DNA of 64,000 nucleotides from Thalassotalea loyana (GTDB lineage: Bacteria > Pseudomonadota > Gammaproteobacteria > Enterobacterales > Alteromonadaceae), in the NCBI RefSeq assembly GCF_030161435.1, contig NZ_BSSV01000001.1:1-64000 (forward strand), written 5' to 3'. Position 1 is the stretch's first letter; every line of letters starts with the position of its first letter. Shown one piece after another: positions 27,389 to 37,731 of the stretch. A model generated the notes under the pieces. The model made no database searches, was not told the origin of the DNA, and saw only the letters and a program-made list of their open reading frames with translations. The position numbers were made by a program, and so were the translations under genes.

Positions 27389-30300
27389 GTGACACTCTTT
27401 TGTAGGTTTTTAGCGTTCAGTTTGTTGTTTGTGATGGGGAGTGCTTTTGCATCTGGTCATCATAAAGTTGTGCATTTAGATCTTGATTCTGGCTTACGTC
27501 AAGGCACTGTTGACAAAGTTTTTCAAGATAACCGTGGTTTCGTCTGGGTGCTTAACGAAAATGGCGTCGATATTTATGACGGTTACCGCTTTAGGCCATT
27601 AAATGGGCCAGATAATTATTTCGCTGATAGTTTTGCTGTCGATGTTACCCAAGATACGAACGGAAATATTTGGTTGGCTTTCTTGGAGAAAGGCCTTCTA
27701 TTTTACGATCCGATAACAAATAATTATCAGCAAATAGACATCTCCGATAATGGACAGCAGGCGCAAATAGTTGCGATAGCTCCTACCAAGACAAATCAGC
27801 TAATAGTCTTAACAACGAATTCGTTGTTTGCAGTTAATATTGATAACAAGCAAGTGACTACATTAACTACGTTTGAAAAATATATTCAAGACGATAGGGC
27901 AATGTATAGCCTTGCTATCCAAGACAAAAAAGTCTTTATAGGGACGCGAGAAGGCCTATTTTTCTTTGACTTGTCGACACTTTCCGTGACACGGCTACCT
28001 AGGGTATTAGGTCACATCGATCAAAGTGACCCTTCCGTAGAGCAAGCAAATAAAATCTTTAGTTTAGTCATTAATGAAAAAACCTTGTATTTGGGTACGT
28101 TTCGTGGCGTTTATTCAGCCAACATTGACACGCTGGTAACGTCAAACAACAAAGAAAATTACCATTATCGTCAAATAGACGAAGCGGCTTCAGTGTGGAA
28201 GTTGCAATATGAAGATAACGTCTTGTATATCGCAGACGAAAGGGGATTGTATACATACGATACGACGACAAAGCAGTATAAACTCTTTGCTTCTGCAAAC
28301 ACCTTATCAGATAAAGTGAGCGACGAGCGGCTGATCCATGTTTTTGTCGATCACCAAAAAAGGTTGTGGCTCAGCACGAGTTCGCGTGGTTTGCTCGTTG
28401 TTAATCGAGGCAATAAAGCCATCCAGAATACTTACCATGAGAAGAACGCAATAACGGGGCTCCCTAGCTCAGATGTATGGTCCTTTGCACAATCACCTAA
28501 ATACCCAGATGAAGTTTGGATTGCTACTAGCTACGGTGTTGCGCGCAAGAACCTGAATACTGGCGTGTATCAGCATTACTTTCAGGATCTGTCGAACAAC
28601 TTTCAATATGATGAAAATTATATTTTTGATTTAAATTTTGTTACGCCGGATGACTTGCTCGTTGTCAGTGGACAAAAAAGTTATATTTTAAACATATCAA
28701 CAGGTTATAGAAATCAAATTCAACCAGATACCGCTGTTGGTGAGCTATTAAATAGTGATTATTTTGTTTTGCATTTTCAAAATGATGGCTTTGCATGGTT
28801 AGCCAAATTAGAAAAGTTATATCTCATTGACTTTAAAGCGTTGAAGGTGGTCCGTCAGTATGATTTTGCTGATCAGGGAATAAAAAACACACTCCAAGGC
28901 GTGCTTCAAAAGCTTGATGAAAGCAATTATTTGTTGAGCAGTGGTCAGGCGCTTTATAACTTTAATAAGAGCAGCGGAGAGATAAAAAAAGTTTATGATA
29001 ATCCTTATGCTCAAGCCAATGAGTGGCAGCCCTTTTTAAAGTCTTTTATTGATAGTGCTGGGCAAATTTGGCTGTCGGTGACGAGTAATGGCATTATTGT
29101 ACTAGATCGTGATACCTACGAAGTGGTTTCTGTCTTCAATAATAAGACCCATGGCATCGACAATAATGTTTATGGACTTATACCCGATGAAGACGGTGAT
29201 ATTTGGTTTAGCAGTCATAATGGTGTTTATGTTGTCGATGTCGAAACTAAAGTTCTTCGTCATTTCGATGATTTTGATGGTTTAGTTGGCAACGAATTCA
29301 ATTTAGGTGCGGCACTTAAATTGGACAATGGTCATATTGCCTTTGGCTCGACTGCTGGTGTAAGTATCATAGAGCCAAGTTTACTTAAGACTGATGCGAT
29401 TAATCGTAACGCCTTTACGATTCAAATATCTAACTTTAATGTTTTATCATCAGATATTGTTTTTCCTTTGTATTCTGAAAACCAGTCTGTCATTGACCTA
29501 AATTATGATGATATTGGTATCAGCGTATCTTTTACTGACTTCGACTATTTAAATATTGGTGAACAGAAGTTTTTGTATGAATTATCTGGACCAGAACCGG
29601 TTGTCTTTCCTCCAACTAATGATAATTTCATTGTATTTCCGCGTTTGGCTTCTGGATCACATACGCTAAAAGTGCAGTCGATTTCACCTGACACAGGTGC
29701 TCCATCTGAGCCTTATTATGTAAAATTTCATGTTTCATACGCGCCATGGAAATCACCCGTAGCCTATTTGATTTATAGTGTTGTTATATTAGCCACATTA
29801 TCCACGGTTATTTATCGCCGTCGTGTGAGGCAATTAGCGTTAATTGAAGCACACGAAGAAGTAAAATATCGAGAAAACCGCTTACAACTAGCCCTCAAAG
29901 GAAGTAACAGCGACGTTTGGGATTGGCAAGCAGCCGAAGATTTACTGTTTTCAAACCGCATTAATCAAGAACTTGGCTACAAATACGCGGAAAGTGCCTA
30001 TCAATTATCTCAGCATATCGATTTGATCCATCCGGAAGATAAAGGGGAGTTTATAAGTGCTTGGCAAAAATTCTTGCAGCGTGCTGATTTAAATGAAAAC
30101 TTTTCATGTACTTATCGGTTGAAGTCTGAATCTGGTCACTGGTTTTGGTTTAAAGATTTAGGCAAAATTGTGGCGTTAGATATCAATGGAAAACCAAGCC
30201 GAGTCACAGGTTCCTATACCAACATAACTGAAACGCGTGCGGAAGAAGAGCGCGCCCAATACTATGGCGCAGCATTTGCTCAAACAAAAGACTGGGTAGT

Positions 30301-31921
30301 TATTATTAATCACAACCTGACTAAAATAATGGCTAACAAAGCCATTCGGGATGTTTTTGGTTGGCATGCAGAAGATCTACCGATTGAAACCTTCGCAAAA
30401 ACCTTACCTCGAACAAAGCGACATTTTTATATCGAATTAATTCGTGGTCTAAACCCGGGGGAGAGCTGGCGTGGAGATGAGTTAGTTACACTCGATAACG
30501 GTAAAGAATACCATGTGTTAATCAATATCACCGTGGGCGAATCGCACCTCGATAAGCAACAACATTATGTTTGCTTGATTACTGATATTACGGCTCAAAA
30601 AAATGCAGAACAAGAGCTAAGGTACATGGCGAACTACGATCATTTAACGGGCCTGCCAAATAGAACGCTTTTGCTTGATCGAATTGAACATGCAATGACC
30701 ATGGTGCAACGCGATAAATCGGAAATGGCATTGCTGTTTATCGATTTAGACAAATTTAAACAAGTAAACGATAGCTTAGGTCATGATTATGGCGACATGT
30801 TACTTAAAGTTGTCACGGAGCGACTAAAAAATGCGTTGAGAACGGAAGATACCATTGCTCGTTTAGGTGGCGATGAGTTCGTTGTTTTGATTGAAAATTA
30901 CGATAAAGCTGAAGATGTCGCTCGGATAGCACAGGGTGTAATCGAAAGTTTGGCCCAACCCGTTACACTCATTGAACATATCGTGACAATAGGTGCCAGT
31001 ATAGGCATTGCAATTTATCCAGAAAATGCTGAAGACTCTGCTGAGTTATTACGCAGTGCTGATATCGCTATGTATCATGCGAAGCAAAATGGCAGAAATC
31101 ATTTTCAATTTTTTACCGAGCAAATGAATGCGCAAGTTGCAGAGCGAGTAAGGCAAGAGGCCAATTTGAAACTAGCCGTTCAAGAGAACAAATTTGTTAA
31201 TCATTATCAGCCTATTATTGATGCCGAAACAGGTAAGACTGTTGGCGTAGAGATATTACTTCGTTGGCCAACGCCTGAAGGGATGATTCCTCCTGTTGAG
31301 TTTATTCCTATGGCGGAAGAGCTAGGTTTGATTGGTGAAATGACATGGAAATCATTAAAGGTTGCATTAAAAGATCTCAGGGGTTGGCGAGCACATAATA
31401 AATCAATGTATCTATCGTTAAATGTATCGGCTACTCATTTTCATAATCAGTCTTTGATCTTGTATGTTAATGATCTTTTAACAAAATTTGATTTGCCACC
31501 GGAAGCGTTGAAAATTGAAGTAACTGAATCAGCCTTGATAAAAGAGCCTGAAAAAGCAACGCAAACCATGTTGGAACTCAATAAACTTGGCGTTGAATTG
31601 GCGCTTGATGACTTTGGTACCGGTTACTCGTCATTAGCCTACTTAAAACAACTACCACTTAATATTATCAAAGTAGATCGTAGCTTTATTTCAGGCATTG
31701 GCTGTGAGGAAACCGACCAGGCAATTGTTGATGCGACACTTGTTTTAGCAAGTAGCTTGAATATGCGTTGTGTTGCTGAAGGTGTTGAAACCCAAGCACA
31801 ATTAGACTACTTGCGTGAGAAAGGGTGTCGATATATCCAAGGTTACTTCTTTAGCAAACCTGTACCTGCGATCGAGATAGATTCAAGAGTGGTTAGTGAG
31901 AATTTTGTAGCGACAACTTAA
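27389..31921 (+). CDS. Two-component-propeller sensor with PAS-PAS-GGDEF-EAL output
   Basis: A very large membrane sensor of 1510 residues. A signal peptide (about 1-22) precedes a periplasmic double beta-propeller of Reg_prop repeats (about 30-690) and a Y_Y_Y domain (about 700-785). A single membrane helix (near 800-818) leads to two PAS domains (about 830-1070), a GGDEF domain with an intact LGGDEF and RTED inhibitory site, and an EAL domain (about 1255-1500) with EILLRW, ALDDFGTGYSS, KVDRSF and AEGVET. Both catalytic sets look complete, so it can in principle make and degrade c-di-GMP. The propeller family often senses polysaccharides. The start is GTG with AAGGTGA upstream; it stands alone. 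Confidence 0.94.
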   Translation: MTLFCRFLAFSLLFVMGSAFASGHHKVVHLDLDSGLRQGTVDKVFQDNRGFVWVLNENGVDIYDGYRFRPLNGPDNYFADSFAVDVTQDTNGNIWLAFLEKGLLFYDPITNNYQQIDISDNGQQAQIVAIAPTKTNQLIVLTTNSLFAVNIDNKQVTTLTTFEKYIQDDRAMYSLAIQDKKVFIGTREGLFFFDLSTLSVTRLPRVLGHIDQSDPSVEQANKIFSLVINEKTLYLGTFRGVYSANIDTLVTSNNKENYHYRQIDEAASVWKLQYEDNVLYIADERGLYTYDTTTKQYKLFASANTLSDKVSDERLIHVFVDHQKRLWLSTSSRGLLVVNRGNKAIQNTYHEKNAITGLPSSDVWSFAQSPKYPDEVWIATSYGVARKNLNTGVYQHYFQDLSNNFQYDENYIFDLNFVTPDDLLVVSGQKSYILNISTGYRNQIQPDTAVGELLNSDYFVLHFQNDGFAWLAKLEKLYLIDFKALKVVRQYDFADQGIKNTLQGVLQKLDESNYLLSSGQALYNFNKSSGEIKKVYDNPYAQANEWQPFLKSFIDSAGQIWLSVTSNGIIVLDRDTYEVVSVFNNKTHGIDNNVYGLIPDEDGDIWFSSHNGVYVVDVETKVLRHFDDFDGLVGNEFNLGAALKLDNGHIAFGSTAGVSIIEPSLLKTDAINRNAFTIQISNFNVLSSDIVFPLYSENQSVIDLNYDDIGISVSFTDFDYLNIGEQKFLYELSGPEPVVFPPTNDNFIVFPRLASGSHTLKVQSISPDTGAPSEPYYVKFHVSYAPWKSPVAYLIYSVVILATLSTVIYRRRVRQLALIEAHEEVKYRENRLQLALKGSNSDVWDWQAAEDLLFSNRINQELGYKYAESAYQLSQHIDLIHPEDKGEFISAWQKFLQRADLNENFSCTYRLKSESGHWFWFKDLGKIVALDINGKPSRVTGSYTNITETRAEEERAQYYGAAFAQTKDWVVIINHNLTKIMANKAIRDVFGWHAEDLPIETFAKTLPRTKRHFYIELIRGLNPGESWRGDELVTLDNGKEYHVLINITVGESHLDKQQHYVCLITDITAQKNAEQELRYMANYDHLTGLPNRTLLLDRIEHAMTMVQRDKSEMALLFIDLDKFKQVNDSLGHDYGDMLLKVVTERLKNALRTEDTIARLGGDEFVVLIENYDKAEDVARIAQGVIESLAQPVTLIEHIVTIGASIGIAIYPENAEDSAELLRSADIAMYHAKQNGRNHFQFFTEQMNAQVAERVRQEANLKLAVQENKFVNHYQPIIDAETGKTVGVEILLRWPTPEGMIPPVEFIPMAEELGLIGEMTWKSLKVALKDLRGWRAHNKSMYLSLNVSATHFHNQSLILYVNDLLTKFDLPPEALKIEVTESALIKEPEKATQTMLELNKLGVELALDDFGTGYSSLAYLKQLPLNIIKVDRSFISGIGCEETDQAIVDATLVLASSLNMRCVAEGVETQAQLDYLREKGCRYIQGYFFSKPVPAIEIDSRVVSENFVATT

Positions 31922-32015
31922 CAAAAATTAATCGCTTATCTTTCCTTGTTGCCTTGTTTTTCTCACTTTTATACCCAACTATTAGCCAAAGGCACTCATT
32001 AAATAAGGTTTCTTT

Positions 32016-33371
32016 ATGTCTAATCATTTCGACTATATCGCCATTGGTGGCGGTAGTGGTGGCATTGCTTCAGCTAATCGTGCTGCAATGTACGGTAAGA
32101 AAGTTGCAATTGTAGAAGCAAAAGCGGTAGGCGGAACATGTGTTAATGTTGGCTGTGTACCCAAAAAAGCGATGTGGTATGCAGGGCAAATAGCTGACGC
32201 AATTAAATATGGCCATGACTATGGTTTTGACCTAACGAAACAAGGTTACAACTGGGAAAGAATGGTCGCCAATAGAGAAGCCTACATTGAGCGAATCCAT
32301 GCTGCATATCAACGAGGTTTTGATTCTAACCAAGTGACCCTGATCAATGGTTTTGCTCGATTTAAAAATGCCAACACTATTGATGTCGACGGCGTCGAAT
32401 ATACTGCCGATAAATTCTTAATCGCAACGGGTGGAAGACCTTCAATTCCAACGATTGAAGGCGCAGAGTTTGGTATAGACTCCGATGGTTTTTTTGCACT
32501 CACCAAACAACCTGAAAGTGTTGCTGTTATTGGTGCTGGCTATATTGCTGTTGAACTTGCAGGCGTGTTCTGCGCACTAGGAACAAAGACAGAGTTAGTT
32601 GTTCGTAAGGAAAAACCTTTGCGTGGTTTTGATCCAATGTTAAGCGACACACTTGTAGAACAAATGGCTAAGCATGGGCCTACATTACATACCCACAGTA
32701 TACCGAGCAAAATTGAAAAGTTAGCTGACGGCAAGCTGGTTGTGCATTTTGACAACGGCAAGCAATTAGATCCGGTTGATCAAGTTGTTTGGGCGATTGG
32801 TCGTGAGCCTGCAACGGATAACCTTAACCTTGAAACTACTGGTGTAGCACTTGATGAAAAAGGATTTATACCAACTGACAAATACCAAAATACAAATGTC
32901 GAACATATCTTTGCCGTAGGTGATAATACGGGGAGAATTCAATTAACACCAACAGCGGTTGCCGCTGGTCGTCGACTTTCTGAGCGCTTGTTCAATAACA
33001 AGCCATATGAGCACCTAGATTACAGTAATGTCGCTACAGTAGTGTTTAGTCATCCTGTTATTGGTACGGTAGGTTTGACAGAACCTGAAGCGATTGAGCA
33101 ATATGGCGAGTCACAAGTAAAGGTCTACACATCACAATTTACCGCGCTTTATCAGGCGATTACCGAAGACTTTCGTGATCCAACGCGAATGAAGCTTATT
33201 TGTGTCGGTAAAGAAGAGAAAATTGTTGGTATACACTCTATTGGTTTTGGTAGCGATGAGTTGCTCCAAGGCTTTGCTGTTGCATTAAAAATGGGTGCAA
33301 CTAAAGCTGACTTTGATAATACCGTTGCTATTCACCCAACTTCAGCGGAAGAATTTGTCACAATGCGCTAG
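32016..33371 (+). CDS. gorA: Glutathione-disulfide reductase
   Basis: An NADPH-dependent flavoenzyme of 451 residues reducing glutathione disulfide. The FAD-binding [10 protein letters not shown] is at the N-terminus, the redox-active pair Cys42/Cys47 in [13 protein letters not shown], the NADPH fold in [13 protein letters not shown] followed by the Arg residues expected for NADPH ([12 protein letters not shown]), and the C-terminal His-Glu dyad in HPTSAEEFV. Length equals E. coli Gor. It supplies GSH used by the GST at 11285 and sensed by the Kef system at 47705. It ends at an intrinsic terminator. Confidence 0.97.
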   Translation: MSNHFDYIAIGGGSGGIASANRAAMYGKKVAIVEAKAVGGTCVNVGCVPKKAMWYAGQIADAIKYGHDYGFDLTKQGYNWERMVANREAYIERIHAAYQRGFDSNQVTLINGFARFKNANTIDVDGVEYTADKFLIATGGRPSIPTIEGAEFGIDSDGFFALTKQPESVAVIGAGYIAVELAGVFCALGTKTELVVRKEKPLRGFDPMLSDTLVEQMAKHGPTLHTHSIPSKIEKLADGKLVVHFDNGKQLDPVDQVVWAIGREPATDNLNLETTGVALDEKGFIPTDKYQNTNVEHIFAVGDNTGRIQLTPTAVAAGRRLSERLFNNKPYEHLDYSNVATVVFSHPVIGTVGLTEPEAIEQYGESQVKVYTSQFTALYQAITEDFRDPTRMKLICVGKEEKIVGIHSIGFGSDELLQGFAVALKMGATKADFDNTVAIHPTSAEEFVTMR

Positions 33372-33385
33372 TAGGGCAAACCATT

Positions 33386-33449
33386 AAAAAGCGGTAGGTA
33401 AAGCAGCTTATTCCCTTGTCAAAAGTAAGCTTTTTTCTACCGTTTTTTT
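33386..33449 (+). terminator. Terminator after gorA
   Basis: An outer stem AAAAAGCGGTAG pairs with CTACCGTTTTTTT, and an inner stem AGCTTA/TAAGCT is also followed by a T run, giving two nested hairpins each with a U-tract. It starts about 15 bases past the gorA stop. Confidence 0.75.
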
Positions 33450-33578
33450 CGTAATTCATCTAATCCCACGTCTTTCCTAGCTTATGTTTTTTTGTTCTTT
33501 GAATCTTTCATATTATTTTAAAAAAGTTTTAACATTAAGCTGGTATTCCCCTTTAATTCTGTTAATCTTTTTAACTCT

Positions 33579-33785
33579 TTTTGCACACCTGATGCAAAAA
33601 TGAACATAATAAAAATGGATAAAAAATTTTTTATTCACAAAACAATAAAAATAAAAAATGTGTATAAAAAAGGAACTTTGCCTTACCTTTTTTAAATAAA
33701 ATCAATCACATAGTACATAGCACGACATCAAACTTTACAATTTGAATGTCGCGTTTCTCGTGTCTTTCTCACAGACTTATCCACA
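33579..33785. promoter_or_regulatory. Cluster of DnaA-box matches upstream of polA
   Basis: The 512 bases between gorA and polA hold four matches to the DnaA consensus TTWTNCACA within about 207 bases: TTTTGCACA (33579-33587, +), TTATTCACA (33631-33639, +), TTATACACA (33659-33667, minus) and the perfect TTATCCACA (33777-33785, +). The stretch between is almost pure A/T. DnaA has been reported to stimulate polA expression in E. coli, so control of polA is the natural reading; an origin is much less likely because no dnaA, mnmG or parAB genes are near. Confidence 0.55.
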
Positions 33786-33883
33786 GGCTGGCTAAGTTAT
33801 TTCCACTGACACCGATATCGGTGGAGAGTAGGCGCGGTTTGTGGCATGCTTACCGCATTATTTTTGTCACCAAATACAAACAC

Positions 33884-36631
33884 ATGAATCAGACAAACTT
33901 ATCCCCAACGATTTTAGTTGATGGCTCTTCATATTTATTCCGTGCGTACCATGTTCCATACCTCCAAGCACTTTCCACTAAAGATGGTCAGCCTACTGGA
34001 GCGATTACCGGTGTGCTTAATATGATTCGCAGTTTGCAAAAAGAATATCCGCATGCAAATGTTGTCGTTGTTTTTGATGCAAAAGGTAAAACCTTCAGAA
34101 ACGACATGTATCCAGAATACAAAGCCAATCGACCTCCTATGCCTGAAGACTTGCGCAGCCAGATTGCTCCATTACATGAGATTATCGAAGCGATGGGATT
34201 ACCAATGCTGGTGATAGAAGGAGTAGAGGCTGATGATGTTATTGGTACGCTTGCACACCAAGCTGATCAACTAGGTATGGAAACGATTATCTCAACAGGT
34301 GATAAAGACATGGCGCAGCTAGTTACGCCGCATGTTCGTTTGATTAATACGATGACTAATACTGAGCTCGATGAGCAAGGTGTTATTGAAAAGTTTGGTG
34401 TAAGAGCTGATCAGATCATTGATTACCTTGCGTTAATGGGTGACAAGGTTGATAACATACCTGGCGTAGAAAAGTGTGGCCCTAAAACCGCTGTCAAATG
34501 GCTTACAGAATACAAAACACTAGAAGGCGTGATGGAAAATGCCGATAAGATTAAAGGTAAAATCGGTGAAAACCTAAGAAGTGCACTTGAACAATTGCCA
34601 CTTTCTTTTGAGCTTGCAACCATTAAATTGGATGTAGAGTTAGATCAGACCGTTGAGCAGATTCTGCCAAAAGAAGCGAATGTTGAAAAGCTAACAGAAC
34701 TTTATACAAAATTTGAGTTGCGTCGTTTATTAGCTGAGCTCACTGCAGGTGAAAAAGCACAAGATGCGGTAAACGCAACTGCTGAAGAAGAATCAGATGA
34801 GCCGCCTGTTCAAGATATTGAAGCTCAATACGATATTATTCTAACGCAGTCTTCGTTTGATTCATGGTTAGAAAAAATCAAAACTGCAGAAGTCTTTGCA
34901 TTTGACACAGAAACGACATCGATTGATTACATGGCGGCGGAGCTTGTTGGCATGTCGTTTAGCGTTGAGCCAGGCAAAGCAGCATACTTACCGCTTGCAC
35001 ATGATTATATTGATGCGCCAACGCAGTTAAACTTCGATGAGGTTATCGCTAGTTTAAAACCAATTTTGGAAAATGATGCGATTAAAAAGGTAGGACAAAA
35101 CCTTAAATACGATGCAAATGTGTTAAGTCACTATGATATTCAGTTGGCTGGCGTTGCTTTTGACACAATGCTTGAGTCATATTGCTTAAATAGTGTTGCA
35201 ACACGTCATAATATGGATGCACTTGCACAAAAATATTTAGGCTATCAAACCGTTAAGTTTGAAGATATTGCCGGAAAAGGTGCAAAACAGCTGACGTTTA
35301 ATCAAATCGACATAGAAAAAGCAGGCCATTATGCCGCTGAGGATGCCGATATTACACTTAGGCTGCATCAAGCGATATTCCCTAAACTTGCCAAATCGGA
35401 GAAACAGCTTTCGGTATTTAACGATATTGAACTACCCCTAATGCCTGTTCTGACATCGATGGAACAAACCGGTGTATTAATCGATCCAGATTTGTTGCAT
35501 GAACAAAGTGATGTCATTGGTAGCCGACTGGCTGAATTAGAAGTTGAAGCACATAACATCGCAGGTAAGGCGTTCAACTTAAGTTCGCCGAAACAACTAC
35601 AAGAAATTTTATTCGACGAGTTGCAAATACCTGTGATCAAGAAAACACCAAAAGGTGCGCCTTCAACCGCTGAAGAGGTATTGCAAGAGCTAGCATTGGA
35701 TTACCCTTTGCCAAAACTCATCTTGGAACATCGTGGTTTGAGTAAGTTAAAGTCAACATATACTGATAAGTTGCCTTTGATGATCAGTGATAAAACAGGA
35801 CGTGTGCATACGTCTTATCATCAAGCCGTTGCCGCAACTGGTCGTTTATCTTCAACGGATCCGAACTTACAAAATATTCCTATTCGCAGTGCAGAAGGTC
35901 GTAAAATTAGACAGGCATTTATTGCGCCCGATCAGCACAAAATTGTTGCAATTGATTACTCGCAAATTGAATTGCGTATCATGGCTCATCTATCGCAAGA
36001 TGAGGGCTTGGTTAATGCCTTTAGTCAAGGTAGAGATATACACCAAGCAACTGCTGCTGAGATTTTTGATGTCTCGCTAGAGCAAGTTACTTCTGATCAA
36101 CGTCGCAGTGCTAAAGCCATTAACTTCGGTTTGATTTATGGCATGTCAGCATTTGGTTTATCTAAACAATTAGGTATTGGTCGAAAACAAGCTCAAGATT
36201 ACATGGACTTGTACTTTAAACGCTACCCTGGTGTGTTGACGTATATGGAAGACACACGTGAAAAAGCGAGTGAACAAGGGTTTGTTGAAACATTATATGG
36301 TCGCCGTTTATATCTGCCAGATATTAAAGCGCGTAACCAAGCACGAAAAAAAGCGGCAGAGAGAGCGGCAATCAATGCACCAATGCAGGGTACAGCGGCT
36401 GATATCATTAAAAAAGCGATGATTGCGGTACAAGCTTGGTTGCTGTCGCAAAATGACGAGCGCATAAAGATGACAATGCAGGTCCACGATGAACTTATTT
36501 TTGAAATCCATCAAGACATATTAGATGAGACGGTTGAAAAGCTCGTAGATATTATGAATAACGCGGTGAGTTTATCAGTACCTCTTATTGCCGAAGCAGG
36601 CGTAGGAGATAACTGGGATCAAGCGCACTAA
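33884..36631 (+). CDS. polA: DNA polymerase I
   Basis: A repair and Okazaki-fragment polymerase of 915 residues (E. coli 928). The 5' nuclease domain covers about 1-290, the 3'-5' exonuclease about 315-500 with its Asp-Glu pair in FAFDTETTS kept (so proofreading is likely), and the polymerase domain the rest, with DYSQIELRIMAHLS, the O-helix RRSAKAINFGLIYGMS and MQVHDELIFEI. The frame extends upstream to 33746, but those residues cover the DnaA-box region; the ATG at 33884 before NQTNLSPTILVDGSSY gives the family start. No clear Shine-Dalgarno is seen. No spf-like RNA was recognised downstream. Confidence 0.97.
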   Translation: MNQTNLSPTILVDGSSYLFRAYHVPYLQALSTKDGQPTGAITGVLNMIRSLQKEYPHANVVVVFDAKGKTFRNDMYPEYKANRPPMPEDLRSQIAPLHEIIEAMGLPMLVIEGVEADDVIGTLAHQADQLGMETIISTGDKDMAQLVTPHVRLINTMTNTELDEQGVIEKFGVRADQIIDYLALMGDKVDNIPGVEKCGPKTAVKWLTEYKTLEGVMENADKIKGKIGENLRSALEQLPLSFELATIKLDVELDQTVEQILPKEANVEKLTELYTKFELRRLLAELTAGEKAQDAVNATAEEESDEPPVQDIEAQYDIILTQSSFDSWLEKIKTAEVFAFDTETTSIDYMAAELVGMSFSVEPGKAAYLPLAHDYIDAPTQLNFDEVIASLKPILENDAIKKVGQNLKYDANVLSHYDIQLAGVAFDTMLESYCLNSVATRHNMDALAQKYLGYQTVKFEDIAGKGAKQLTFNQIDIEKAGHYAAEDADITLRLHQAIFPKLAKSEKQLSVFNDIELPLMPVLTSMEQTGVLIDPDLLHEQSDVIGSRLAELEVEAHNIAGKAFNLSSPKQLQEILFDELQIPVIKKTPKGAPSTAEEVLQELALDYPLPKLILEHRGLSKLKSTYTDKLPLMISDKTGRVHTSYHQAVAATGRLSSTDPNLQNIPIRSAEGRKIRQAFIAPDQHKIVAIDYSQIELRIMAHLSQDEGLVNAFSQGRDIHQATAAEIFDVSLEQVTSDQRRSAKAINFGLIYGMSAFGLSKQLGIGRKQAQDYMDLYFKRYPGVLTYMEDTREKASEQGFVETLYGRRLYLPDIKARNQARKKAAERAAINAPMQGTAADIIKKAMIAVQAWLLSQNDERIKMTMQVHDELIFEIHQDILDETVEKLVDIMNNAVSLSVPLIAEAGVGDNWDQAH

Positions 36632-36649
36632 ATCATAACATTTACAATA

Positions 36650-36703
36650 ATTGTCGCTTCCTTTACTCTATAGATATCAGAGACATAGCAAGGAAGCGAC
36701 AAT
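36650..36703 (+). promoter_or_regulatory. Perfect 14-bp hairpin sequestering ribosome binding site and start codon
   Basis: The arm ATTGTCGCTTCCTT (36650-36663) is exactly complementary to AAGGAAGCGACAAT (36690-36703). The right arm contains the whole Shine-Dalgarno AAGGAA and the first two bases of the ATG (36702) of the retropepsin gene. The 26-base loop can form an inner 4-bp stem (CTCT/AGAG). No T run follows, so it is not a standard terminator. It may keep read-through polA mRNA untranslated, act as a thermosensor, or be an operator palindrome. Confidence 0.7.
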
Positions 36704-37598
36704 GTTAAAACCTCTCTTATTCATTCTAATTTTTATCTCATTTAACTCTTACTCAAAAGTGTCACAATGGCTTGATTTTACATTAGAAAACGGTCATATC
36801 GTGATTCCAATCACCGTAGCAGGCGTTGAAACGACAGCGATCTTAGATACAGGTGCCCAAATTAACGGAATCAATACAGCATTTTTACGCAAAAATAAGC
36901 TGGATTTGGTCAAAGGACAGAAGATTCTTGTTAAAGGTGTGGCTAGTGTCGAGAGACGGCAGTCATATGACAAGGTATCAGCTAACTTATTTGGTGCAAA
37001 TGTTAACTTTGATGATGTTGTTGAATCTTTTCTTGGCCACCATAGCCGTGGAATGATCATTGGTGCTGGTTTTTTTGCATCTTTTATCGTCCAAATCGAT
37101 TATCCAAACCAAAAAATGCGCCTAATTTCTAGAGGTTCAGTCGACCTACAAAAGATGAAAAATATCGATTTTCAAGCGCAAAAGGGCTCTGGCAGACCTT
37201 TAGTTAAGGTGAAGGTTGGAGAACAAACGCTGTGGGGGCTTCTTGATACCGGAAGTACTGCTGGCTTATTGGTAACGCGCACCGCAGCCTCAAGAATAGG
37301 GCTACTTTCAAAGGTTGATGGTTCAACAATTATTTCTGGAGTCAATAGTGCAGCGATAACTGAAAGTGCGACAGCGACAGGGCTAGAGTTTGGTCCTTAT
37401 ACTTTAGATAACGTACCTGTCATTTTTCCTGAAGACGGTGAAACACTTAACCTAGAGAGTCAGCACCGACAGTTAGGTACTCGAATGCGAGGGCGTAAAG
37501 CTGAAGCGATTATTGGTTATGATATCTTCAAACACTTTTTACTGACCATTGATTACAAAGGCGGGCATATGCATGTTGGGTTGCCTGAAAATAATTAG
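36702..37598 (+). CDS. Periplasmic retropepsin-like aspartic protease, double domain
   Basis: A protein of 298 residues with a signal peptide (about 1-18, MLKPLLFILIFISFNSYS). Two retropepsin-like halves follow, with catalytic signatures ILDTGAQ (Asp49) and LLDTGST (Asp182), so a single chain could form the two-Asp active site or each half could dimerise. Bacterial proteins of this clan are poorly studied. The preferred ATG has AAGGAA 5-6 bases upstream; an open frame continues to 36651 but would cover the hairpin. The C-terminal half repeats the pattern of the N-terminal half, suggesting an old duplication. It lies directly after polA. Confidence 0.87.
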   Translation: MLKPLLFILIFISFNSYSKVSQWLDFTLENGHIVIPITVAGVETTAILDTGAQINGINTAFLRKNKLDLVKGQKILVKGVASVERRQSYDKVSANLFGANVNFDDVVESFLGHHSRGMIIGAGFFASFIVQIDYPNQKMRLISRGSVDLQKMKNIDFQAQKGSGRPLVKVKVGEQTLWGLLDTGSTAGLLVTRTAASRIGLLSKVDGSTIISGVNSAAITESATATGLEFGPYTLDNVPVIFPEDGETLNLESQHRQLGTRMRGRKAEAIIGYDIFKHFLLTIDYKGGHMHVGLPENN

Positions 37599-37623
37599 CT
37601 CATATGAATTAGAATGATTAATA

Positions 37624-37645
37624 AAACCACAATTTTAGTGGCTTT
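37624..37645 (+). terminator. Weak terminator after the retropepsin gene
   Basis: AAACCAC, a 7-base loop, then GTGGCTTT with one mismatch and a partly T-rich tail, 26 bases past the stop. Plausible but not strong. Confidence 0.4.
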
Positions 37646-37731
37646 ATTTCATTATGTGGTCAAGAAATAGCTGAAATTGCAATTTTTTTTGAAAAAATAA
37701 CACATAAATGAAAATAAATTACAAAAAGTGC

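Noticed and set aside
33579-33785. A replication origin (oriC) upstream of polA
   Set aside because: DnaA-box matches and AT-rich DNA are present, but there is no dnaA, dnaN, mnmG, mioC, parA or parB nearby and no array of 13-mers is clear. Control of polA is simpler.
36631-36700. Spot 42 (spf) RNA downstream of polA
   Set aside because: The sequence after polA has none of the Spot 42 features and the next gene begins within 71 bases.
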